DNA from: Blastocatellia bacterium | GTDB taxonomy: Bacteria > Acidobacteriota > Blastocatellia > Chloracidobacteriales > JADJPF01 | Reading direction: 5' to 3' | Assembly (NCBI GenBank): GCA_016713405.1 | Contig: JADJPF010000015.1 | Span: 21,472-85,471 of the forward strand | Length of the DNA: 64,000 nucleotides | Shown here: one piece after another, positions 1 to 7,155 of the stretch | Layout of the letters: each line of letters opens with the position of its first letter | How positions within the stretch are numbered: the first letter of the stretch is position 1 | Translations under genes and position numbers: made by a program | The notes under the pieces: model-generated | The model's input: the letters and a program-made list of their open reading frames with translations, nothing else | The model's database searches: none | Told to the model about the DNA's origin: nothing

Positions 1-1
1 T

Positions 2-2191
2 AAAATAAGTCTTTCCAATACAGAACGCTTGGTTGAATATTATGAAGGTCGGTTTATCCCAATTCGAGGAGAAGAAGGAGGTGTTGGAGTCAAACCTTTT
101 ATTATTGCTTCTTCCTCAAAATATATAATTTTAGAAAATCCTCCTAAAGATACTAGCGCAAAACCAATTAAAGGTGCTAATTATTCCATAGAATTACTTA
201 TAGGTAGAAAAGTTGTTGTTTCCGGCCCAGCGGCTTTTCCACTCTGGCCCGGACAAATGGCAGAAGTAATTGATGGTCACGAATTAAGAGAAGACCAGTA
301 TTTAATAGTAAGAGTTTATGATAGGGTAGAGGATGATAATAGTCCTATTGGTACAGAAAAAGTTATTAAGGGTATAGATGTTAGTTTTTATATTCCCAAA
401 ACTGGCCTAGAAGTTGTTCCAGATGAAAAAGATGATTATGTACGAAGTGCTGTTACTTTACTTGATGGAGAATACTGTATTTTACTTTCTCCAAATGGTA
501 AAAAGACTTATTTTAGAGGCCCAGCAGTAGTATTTCCAGAAGCCACTGAAGAATTTGTAGAAAAAGATGGTGAACGAGTATTTAAGGCGCATCATTTAAG
601 AAAAAATATGGGCTTACATGTCCAGGTGATAAAAGATTTTCAATCCGATGGAAAAGATCAAGTTCCAATGGGTTCTTATACAGCAGGACAAGAAATTTTT
701 CTTAAAGATAAAGAAGGATTTTTCTTTCCTAGTGAAAATTTAGAAGTAGTTAGCGAAGTTTATTCTATTCCAATTGCAGAAAAAGAAGGAATTTACGTAA
801 GAGAGATTGAGACAGGAAGAATTTCTACAGAAGTAGGGCCAAAAAATTACTTACCAGATCCTACAAAAGTAGACATCATTACTCGACAACTGGACAAAGA
901 AACTATGCGGCTATATGGGCTTATTGAGCGAAATTCCCAGCTTGTACCTGCACAAAATATGATTTCACAAGTGGAAATGGAAGAAAAACGAGGCAGAAAA
1001 AATGTTGCAGTCCAACGTTTTGCCAATGTCATAGGCCCAAAAGCGGCTGAATATGACACAACTAAAGCTATTTCAATTTATATTCCTCCAAGTTTTGCTG
1101 TACTTGTTACAGCAAAAAATAAACGTGAAGTTGTAAAAGGGCCTCAAACCCGGATTCTAGATTATGATGAAGACCTGGAAGTTTTACGACTTTCTACAGG
1201 TAAACCAAAAACAGATGAATATTTGCTTACAACTTGTTTTTTGCAAAAAGATGGTAATAAGGTTTCGGATATTGTTAAAGTCAAAACAAGTGACCATGTT
1301 GAGTTAGAAGTTTTGCTTTCCTACAGAGTTTCTTTTCTTAGTAAAGGAGATCAGCAGGATGAAAAATGGTTTAATGTAAAAAATTATGTTGGTTTACTTT
1401 GTGACCATTTAGGCTCAATTGTTCGTGGAACTGTAAGAAATACCTCTATAGATGCTTTTCATGCAAATAGTACAGAAATAATTCGCACTGCTATTTTAGG
1501 CGATAAGCGCGAAGGAAAGCGTGTTGGGCGACTTTTTGAAGAAAATAATATGTGGGTTTATGATGTAGAAGTTTTGGATGTTAAGATTTTAGATTCAGAC
1601 GTTAATAAGTTACTTTCCGATGCTCAACGAACAGCAATTGTTTTTGAAGTTAATAGCAAACAAGAGTATATGCGCTTAAATAGTGAAAAAATTAAAGAAG
1701 AAGTAAATCAACAAATTTATCAAACTCAAATGGCTACAGTAGAAAAAGCTATTGCGCTTGAAAATGTTAAAAAAGAACTAGTTCTTACAAAAGCACAACT
1801 TAATATTGATACTGACAAACTAGAAACAGTTGGTAAGGCTAAAAATAGGGCCGAAGCAATAGAAATCACTGGAGTTAAACAAATTGAGTTAGCTAAACAA
1901 CAAGCTGAAGTAGACCAACATATCTTAGCTAGCAAAGTTGCTGCTTTTAAGGAAGAAATGGCTGCTTTAGCTCCAGAACTTGTTACAACTCTAAAAGTTT
2001 TGGGAGATCAACAACTTGCTACAGAACTAACAAAAAATCTTTCTCCCTTAGCAATACTTGGTGGTGAAAGCGTTGCAGAAGTGGTTCAACGTCTATTAAA
2101 AGGCTTGCCTATAGGTATAAATCTGGATAATAATGGTGATGCTAAAGCTGTTGGGCAATTACAAAAGCCATCAGAAGAGAAGAAAAAATAA
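2..2191 (+). CDS. mvp: Bacterial major vault protein (MVP) homologue, 5' end outside window
   Basis: MVP is the shell subunit of the eukaryotic vault ribonucleoprotein. The frame is open to the first bases, so the true start lies upstream; a TTG at 29 is not convincing. Numbering from base 29, residues 1-410 hold beta-rich vault repeats with typical pieces (SGPAAFPLWPG; IAEKEGIYVREIETG, which parallels the human stretch with EGIYVQDVKTG; LRLSTGKPK, parallel to LSAGRPK). About 414-535 is the shoulder (SPFH/stomatin-like) domain, with KTSDHVELEVLLSYRV and FHANSTEIIRTAILG, matching human ETADHARLQLQLAY and FHKNSARIIRTAVFG. A long Ala/Glu/Lys-rich cap helix (about 535-650) and a short cap-ring segment (LAPELV to LLKGLPIG) follow. 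The protein is about 100-150 residues shorter than human MVP (893 aa), mainly through fewer N-terminal repeats and a shorter cap helix. Family membership follows from remembered human sequence and same-order motifs; particle formation is inference. Confidence 0.9.
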   Translation, partial: KISLSNTERLVEYYEGRFIPIRGEEGGVGVKPFIIASSSKYIILENPPKDTSAKPIKGANYSIELLIGRKVVVSGPAAFPLWPGQMAEVIDGHELREDQYLIVRVYDRVEDDNSPIGTEKVIKGIDVSFYIPKTGLEVVPDEKDDYVRSAVTLLDGEYCILLSPNGKKTYFRGPAVVFPEATEEFVEKDGERVFKAHHLRKNMGLHVQVIKDFQSDGKDQVPMGSYTAGQEIFLKDKEGFFFPSENLEVVSEVYSIPIAEKEGIYVREIETGRISTEVGPKNYLPDPTKVDIITRQLDKETMRLYGLIERNSQLVPAQNMISQVEMEEKRGRKNVAVQRFANVIGPKAAEYDTTKAISIYIPPSFAVLVTAKNKREVVKGPQTRILDYDEDLEVLRLSTGKPKTDEYLLTTCFLQKDGNKVSDIVKVKTSDHVELEVLLSYRVSFLSKGDQQDEKWFNVKNYVGLLCDHLGSIVRGTVRNTSIDAFHANSTEIIRTAILGDKREGKRVGRLFEENNMWVYDVEVLDVKILDSDVNKLLSDAQRTAIVFEVNSKQEYMRLNSEKIKEEVNQQIYQTQMATVEKAIALENVKKELVLTKAQLNIDTDKLETVGKAKNRAEAIEITGVKQIELAKQQAEVDQHILASKVAAFKEEMAALAPELVTTLKVLGDQQLATELTKNLSPLAILGGESVAEVVQRLLKGLPIGINLDNNGDAKAVGQLQKPSEEKKK

Positions 2192-2214
2192 TTAAATTTC
2201 TTAATTGTTAAAAA

Positions 2215-2250
2215 TAAAAAGGTTAATCTTAAAGGTTAGCCTTTTTTATT
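2215..2250 (+). terminator. Rho-independent terminator after the MVP gene
   Basis: An 11-pair stem (AAAAAGGTTAA against TTAGCCTTTTT, one G-T pair) with a 9-base loop runs straight into a T-tract 25 bases past the MVP stop codon. It should separate MVP transcription from the next gene, at least partly. Confidence 0.75.
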
Positions 2251-2348
2251 TGCCGGAAAATATTAAAAAATTTTTCTTAAATAAAAGACAGATTTTTCTG
2301 CATAAACGCATCTACAACTAAAAAATAATCTTATAGGAGTATAAATTT

Positions 2349-2759
2349 ATGCAAAAAACCTTAATTAATAAAACTAGTAAAACTAGTATTTCTCTCTTTC
2401 CAAAACAAACTTTTGCTTCTGAAATTTTATTAACAGATAGTAATATTCGTAGCTTTGAAGTTATTACAGAAAATAGTACCTACTGTTTTCTTAAAGTAGG
2501 ACAAACTACAGAAGATTTTCCACTTTGGTATGTTATTTCAGGTCAAAAAGACTTGTTAGGTTGCAAAGTTGGAGTTTTAGTTCTAAATGAAAAAGGACTT
2601 TCTCCTAAAGCTATAAACCGTGGTGATAGACTTGCAATTTGTCTTAATGAAGTAATTGCAGATGCTCCTGTTAAAGTCTGGTATACAACAAAAATATTAA
2701 ACTTTTCTATTTTAGATTATCAAGATAACAATTTAAGTAACCTTAAGAAAGCATGTTAA
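2349..2759 (+). CDS. Unknown 136-residue protein next to the MVP gene
   Basis: I recognise no family. The start ATG is preceded by a good ribosome binding site (TAGGAG, ending about 9 bases upstream). The protein is soluble with no signal peptide or membrane segment; its N-terminal 20 residues are rich in Lys, Thr and Ser, and the rest looks beta-rich with alternating hydrophobic residues (VWYTTKILNFSILDY near the end). It lies 157 bases after the MVP stop on the same strand, but a terminator separates them, so co-transcription is uncertain. A vault-associated role is possible only by position. Confidence 0.6.
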   Translation: MQKTLINKTSKTSISLFPKQTFASEILLTDSNIRSFEVITENSTYCFLKVGQTTEDFPLWYVISGQKDLLGCKVGVLVLNEKGLSPKAINRGDRLAICLNEVIADAPVKVWYTTKILNFSILDYQDNNLSNLKKAC

Positions 2760-2805
2760 TTTATAAAAATTCTCCCTAAAACGAAATTTTGGCCTTACCA
2801 ATTTA

Positions 2806-3126
2806 ATCAGAAAACTTAGTTTACATTGTACTAAATACACTGTAAACTAAGTTTTCTGATATTTTAATCTTAAGCCCCAACGGGGCGGCATATTATACGT
2901 AGGGTTTCAACCCTACGTATAATAGTATAGTATTTACAGAGTCACGAACTTGACGACATAATTAACTTATTGAATTTAATATGTTTATTATGTTGTCGCT
3001 ACGCGACTCTGTAATATTATATTACAATACGTAGGGTTGAAACCCTACGCTACAATTATTTCGTCACGCGCATGACTTAAGAAATTGAAAAAATATTAAC
3101 TTACTTTGTTTACAGTATACTAAATA
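2806..3126. repeat. Palindrome-rich intergenic repeat island, copy 1
   Basis: This fills most of the gene-free stretch 2760-3385. It holds a perfect 20-bp inverted repeat (2806-2825 with 2841-2860, ATCAGAAAACTTAGTTTACA and its complement); a GCCCC-AAC-GGGGC palindrome (2874-2886); a perfect 14-bp hairpin (2893-2906 with 2909-2922); a long hairpin bounded by ACAGAGTC (2936) and GACTCTGT (3012); and a third hairpin (3030-3049). It ends near TTTACAGTATACTAAATA (about 3109-3126), an imperfect inverted copy of the left-side CTAAATACACTGTAAAC. The same ends and the same GCCCC palindrome recur in the island at 60950-61490, so this is a dispersed family, perhaps a non-autonomous mobile element. Confidence 0.7.
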
Positions 3127-3181
3127 ATTTTAATCTTGACAGCATTACAGTAATTTTTTAACATACTGTCAGTTTGCAAAT

Positions 3182-3260
3182 ATTTAAGCAATCTTCGCGT
3201 TAGTTTTGGGGAACGTATCCAATTTATTTTTATGATTGGATAGCGCAAGATTGCTTAAAT
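3182..3260. repeat. Large imperfect hairpin upstream of the VIT-VWA gene
   Basis: TTTAAGCAATCTT (about 3183-3195) pairs with AAGATTGCTTAAA (about 3247-3259), and inside it ATCCAAT pairs with ATTGGAT, giving a nested stem roughly 78 bases across. No T-tract follows, so it is not a clear terminator. It may be another mobile palindrome or a structured leader, as it sits about 130 bases before the next start. Confidence 0.55.
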
Positions 3261-3385
3261 TTATATCTAAAATAAATAGCAAATAGGAACTTGTTAGGTA
3301 GATAAACGATGTTAATAAAAAATAAATCTCTAGCAATGTTATAGATAAAGAAACTAAGTAAATAAAAAAGTTGGAGGGTAAAAAG

Positions 3386-6079
3386 ATGAGTTGGTCAGTA
3401 GAAGGTAGCTATATCCCTAGAATAGAAATTCCTAGTGAAAGAACTTGTGGTGTAGGTAGTATTTTTGCAGAAATAAACTCAAGACGTGTAATGTTGCCCT
3501 TAGCAGATGTAAAAATCAATGCACAAATAGCTAGCCAAGTTGCTTCTGTAGTGATGAAACAGACATTTGAAAATCCTTATCAAGAGCATTTAGAAGCTGT
3601 ATATATTTTTCCCTTGCCAGGTGGGGCTGCTGTAAGCGATTTTGAAATGAGGATTGGATCTAAGATTGTAAAAGGTAAAGTTGAAGAACGCGCTGAGGCT
3701 CGCCGCCAATACCAAGAGGCAATTAACCAAGGCAAAAGAGCCGCTTTGATGGAAAAAGAAAGAGACGATGTTTTTACTCTACAATTAGGAAACTTGCCTC
3801 CTGGACAAGAAATTACAATTGCTATTACCTACTCTGAAAAATTAATATTTTTTGAGGATGGGACAACGGAAATTAGACTCCCATTAGTTGTTGCGCCTCG
3901 CTATATTCCAGGTCAATCTCTATATCGTGACCCTGTTGGAGATGGTATTGAGCCAGACACAAATATTGTTACAGATGCTTCTAGGATTTCCCCTCCAAGG
4001 CTTGCAAAAAACTTTGATCCAAAAATTTCTTTATCTATTGAAACGCTAATTCTTTGGGACGATACAATAGATGGCGGAGAATTACGTAATCTTTGTTGTT
4101 CTCAACACGCTACACGAACTTCTGCTGGTAAAGAAGGTGTTAAAGTCTCGCTAGCACGTCAAGATGAAGCTTTAGACCGGGATTTTGTACTTCGTTGGAC
4201 TCTTAGCAATGCAAAACTACGTACCTCACTTTTAGTTTATCGAGACTCCTATAGTGAAGCTTATGGAATGCTCTCAATTATTCCGCCTTCAGAAGAAGGA
4301 CGTTACAACCAAGCCCGAGATGTTGTTTTTATTGTTGACCGTTCTGGATCAATGCAAGGGATAAAAATGGCTTCTGCTGCTCGTGCTTGTGCCTTGCTGC
4401 TTAAAACCCTTGGCCCACAAGATCGATTTGCTATTCAATCTTTTAGTAATGGGGTGGAATGGCTTAATCCTAATTATAGTGCTTATGGTAGAGATAATTA
4501 TTTTATTCCAGCCGATTATTATGGGCTTGAGCAAGGAGAACGTTATTTAAGGGGTATTAATGCTGCTGGAGGAACAGAAATTTATAAAGCTTTGGTTGAA
4601 GCAATGAAAATGCTTGAGCAAAGGCGCGATAGCTATCGACGAGTACCAGTAATTGTTTTACTTACGGATGGTGAAGTAGGTAATGAATCTCAAGTCTTAA
4701 AAGAAGCACAACAGAGATTAGGCGTAACTAGACTTTTTACAATTGGAATTGATACAGCCGTCAATCAAGGATTTTTACAACATTTAGCTAATGTTGGTAG
4801 TGGAACAGCAACTTTTGTTACTCCTGGCTCGCAGTTAGAAGATGCTTTAGTCAATGTTGGGCGGGAAATTGGAAGTCCATTAGTTGTAAATTTAAGATTA
4901 GAAGATGTGGATAGCGGACTAGACATTTCAGCTATTGCACCAAGTAAAATACCTGATCTTTTTAATGGTCGTGCTAGTTCAGCATTCTTTGTTGCTAGAA
5001 ATATTGGACGTATTAGAGTTAGGGGACAATTTATTGCAGGCGGGGATTTTGACATAATTGTTAACCCTCAAGAAGTGTTTATGTCGGCTATTGCTCAACT
5101 TTGGGCTAAAGAACGAATTACAGATTTAGAAGATCGTTATAGAGTAGAACTATCATCACAGGAACGCTTAAAACGGGAAATTATCAGTCTTTCAACAAGG
5201 TTTAATATTTTAACAAGGTTTACTGCTTTTATTGCTGTAGATCATAGCGAAATAGTTAACCATCAAGGCTATCAACGTCATGTTGTTCAACCTGTGGAAA
5301 TGCCTGCTGATTGGCAAGCTGCTCCAGCATCAACTTCTTATGAACAGGCAAGTAAATCTAATTGCGCTACTAAATCAATTCGTACTCGTGGCGATTATTT
5401 AATGCAAGAAAGAGAAATAGCAGACACAGCTAAAAGAAAAGAGAGTATTGTTAGTAAGAGTTCTAACAGGCCAATGGCACCACAAGTGCCACAATCAGCA
5501 CCTCCAAGACCTGCTGCGCCACCAGCACGACCCATACCACCAGCAGAACCAATGCTTGATAGGAGACAAAGCAAATCTGAAAGTTTTGGACAAATAGAAG
5601 GTGTTGTACCTGCAAGCAAAAAAGTTGATGTAGCTAAACCTCAACCCAGCATTGTTGAAAAGGCAATTGATGCTGTCAAAGGCTTGTTTAATACTGGTGT
5701 TTCTAACAGTCAACCAATTAACGCTTTACCAACTAATGAACGAGAGTTAATAGAGCTTGCAATTAAAACTCTACAAGATACTTATAGCGATGTTATGAAT
5801 GGATATGCTCCTTCACCAGAACGTTTAGATCAAATTCGTAGCAGCATAATTAATTTAACTAACACGCTACTTAAGCAAAATCTACCAAAATTCTTTAGAT
5901 TTTTTGAGGTAGAAGTTTATGACTTAGTTGGAGGTTTAAGAAGACAAACACCAAAACCAATTTTTGAGCAACATCAATATATTTTTCAACAAGTAGTTGT
6001 AGAAGTAAAAAATTATTTTGCCAGTCCGTCCCAACCTTCTAATCGTAAAGATGGCTCTTTTTGGGACTCTAACATCTAA
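3386..6079 (+). CDS. VIT and von Willebrand A domain protein
   Basis: Start chosen at the ATG at 3386, because GGAGGG lies 8 bases upstream; a TTG at 3371 would put that site inside the gene. The product is 897 aa. Residues about 20-150 form a VIT (inter-alpha-trypsin inhibitor heavy chain N-terminal) domain, with FENPYQEHLEAVYIFPLP and a VEERAEARRQYQEA segment. Residues about 312-490 form a VWA domain with a complete metal-ion site: D318-x-S320-x-S322 (DRSGSM), a Thr in AAGGTEIYKAL and an Asp in LLTDGEVGN. The conserved post-VWA segment of this family follows (ALW-like LWAKERI, then LSTRFNILTRFTAF). A Pro/Ala-rich linker (about 694-728) joins a helical C-terminal region of about 110 residues. 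There is no signal peptide, so it is probably cytoplasmic. VIT-VWA proteins are common in bacteria with unclear roles; this domain pair also occurs in vault PARP. Confidence 0.9.
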   Translation: MSWSVEGSYIPRIEIPSERTCGVGSIFAEINSRRVMLPLADVKINAQIASQVASVVMKQTFENPYQEHLEAVYIFPLPGGAAVSDFEMRIGSKIVKGKVEERAEARRQYQEAINQGKRAALMEKERDDVFTLQLGNLPPGQEITIAITYSEKLIFFEDGTTEIRLPLVVAPRYIPGQSLYRDPVGDGIEPDTNIVTDASRISPPRLAKNFDPKISLSIETLILWDDTIDGGELRNLCCSQHATRTSAGKEGVKVSLARQDEALDRDFVLRWTLSNAKLRTSLLVYRDSYSEAYGMLSIIPPSEEGRYNQARDVVFIVDRSGSMQGIKMASAARACALLLKTLGPQDRFAIQSFSNGVEWLNPNYSAYGRDNYFIPADYYGLEQGERYLRGINAAGGTEIYKALVEAMKMLEQRRDSYRRVPVIVLLTDGEVGNESQVLKEAQQRLGVTRLFTIGIDTAVNQGFLQHLANVGSGTATFVTPGSQLEDALVNVGREIGSPLVVNLRLEDVDSGLDISAIAPSKIPDLFNGRASSAFFVARNIGRIRVRGQFIAGGDFDIIVNPQEVFMSAIAQLWAKERITDLEDRYRVELSSQERLKREIISLSTRFNILTRFTAFIAVDHSEIVNHQGYQRHVVQPVEMPADWQAAPASTSYEQASKSNCATKSIRTRGDYLMQEREIADTAKRKESIVSKSSNRPMAPQVPQSAPPRPAAPPARPIPPAEPMLDRRQSKSESFGQIEGVVPASKKVDVAKPQPSIVEKAIDAVKGLFNTGVSNSQPINALPTNERELIELAIKTLQDTYSDVMNGYAPSPERLDQIRSSIINLTNTLLKQNLPKFFRFFEVEVYDLVGGLRRQTPKPIFEQHQYIFQQVVVEVKNYFASPSQPSNRKDGSFWDSNI

Positions 6080-6115
6080 GCAAAGTCTAATCTGGTTAAA
6101 GTAAATATCTTACCT

Positions 6116-6152
6116 TAAAAAGTAGCTGCTAAATTTGGTAGCTACTTTTTAA
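6116..6152 (+). terminator. Rho-independent terminator after the VIT-VWA gene
   Basis: AAAAAGTAGCT pairs with AGCTACTTTTT around a 12-base loop and runs into a T-rich tract. It lies 37 bases after the stop codon at 6079. Confidence 0.8.
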
Positions 6153-6256
6153 TTTTTAGCTCTAAGTTTTCCCTAGGCTATATTCAATTACGGCGAAGTT
6201 ATAAGACAAACTAGATATTTTTTAATAAGATAAAAAGAAATTCAGAAAAAAAAGTT

Positions 6257-7132
6257 ATGTTAGAAGTAAAATCACAAGTGCTTGGTCTTGCTACCAATAT
6301 GGTAAGCCAGTTGGTTTACTACCGTAATGGTATGGAAAGACAAAAAAATATCGCCAAATTTATTAAAATTAAAGGCCATAGAATTTGGTATCAGGATATT
6401 GGGCAGGGTCAGCCTATTTTGTTTTTACATGGGCTAGGGTCAAATTCTCTTAGCTGGTTGATGAGTGTTCCTATGTTTTGCCAACAATATAGAGTGATTG
6501 CTATTGATAATATTGGACATGGACGTTCTGATAAACCAGATTTAGATTATAAAATTACAGACTTTGTTAATTATGTTGAAGGTTTTTTGGATACGCTAAA
6601 TCTTAAGGAAATTTATATAGTAGGTAATTCCTTGGGAGGTTGGATAGCAGCGCGGTTAGCAATAAAACGGCCTGAACTAATAAAACGGCTTGTTTTAGTT
6701 TGTAGTGCAGGCTTGCAACCTTGGCCGGAGCTTAGAGAAAAACTAGAAAAAGTTAAATTTGCCCCCCGTACAATTTCGGAAACTAGGTCAATGTTATCTC
6801 TTTGTTTTTATAATAAAGTACAATATGTTAATCAAGTTAGCGTAGTAATTAGCTATTTGCTACGGAATTTAGAATCTAACCATAAAACAGTAGAAAAGGT
6901 TTTAGCATCGGCTTTAGATCCTAATGAATGGCTAGATGATAAATTAACTAAAATTAGAGCAGAGACTTTAGTTTTATGGGGTCAACACGATGAATTGATG
7001 CCAATAGAATTTGCTAGACAATTTGCAGAAAATATCCCTGGTGCCAAACTAGAAGTAATCCCCAATTGTGGGCATGTTCCACAAATTGAACGACCAAAAG
7101 AGTTTAACCAGTTATTAAAAATTTTTCTTTAA
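6257..7132 (+). CDS. Alpha/beta-fold hydrolase
   Basis: A 291-residue protein of the alpha/beta hydrolase superfamily. The oxyanion-hole motif is LFLHGLGSN (about 56-63), the nucleophile elbow is GNSLGG with Ser125, the acid is probably Asp245 (GQHDELMP) and the catalytic His is His273 (NCGHVPQIERP), so the triad is complete. The IDNIGHGRSDKP segment is typical of esterase, lipase and meta-cleavage-product-hydrolase-like members; the substrate cannot be told. There is no signal peptide. The start ATG at 6257 is AT-rich upstream and lacks a strong ribosome site; the fold begins near residue 35, so a later Met26 start is possible. The kinase gene begins 24 bases downstream on the same strand, so the two are probably one transcript. 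Confidence 0.85.
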   Translation: MLEVKSQVLGLATNMVSQLVYYRNGMERQKNIAKFIKIKGHRIWYQDIGQGQPILFLHGLGSNSLSWLMSVPMFCQQYRVIAIDNIGHGRSDKPDLDYKITDFVNYVEGFLDTLNLKEIYIVGNSLGGWIAARLAIKRPELIKRLVLVCSAGLQPWPELREKLEKVKFAPRTISETRSMLSLCFYNKVQYVNQVSVVISYLLRNLESNHKTVEKVLASALDPNEWLDDKLTKIRAETLVLWGQHDELMPIEFARQFAENIPGAKLEVIPNCGHVPQIERPKEFNQLLKIFL

Positions 7133-7155
7133 TTAATTTTTGCTAAGGATTTTTT

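Noticed and set aside
3195..3235. Possible integron attC-like site (GTTAG next to a hairpin)
   Set aside because: The GTTRRRY and RYYYAAC boxes do not occur in proper order and spacing, and no gene cassette or integrase lies nearby.
4349..5713. Reverse-strand ORFs inside the VIT-VWA gene
   Set aside because: They overlap a strongly kept gene and have no family features or ribosome sites.
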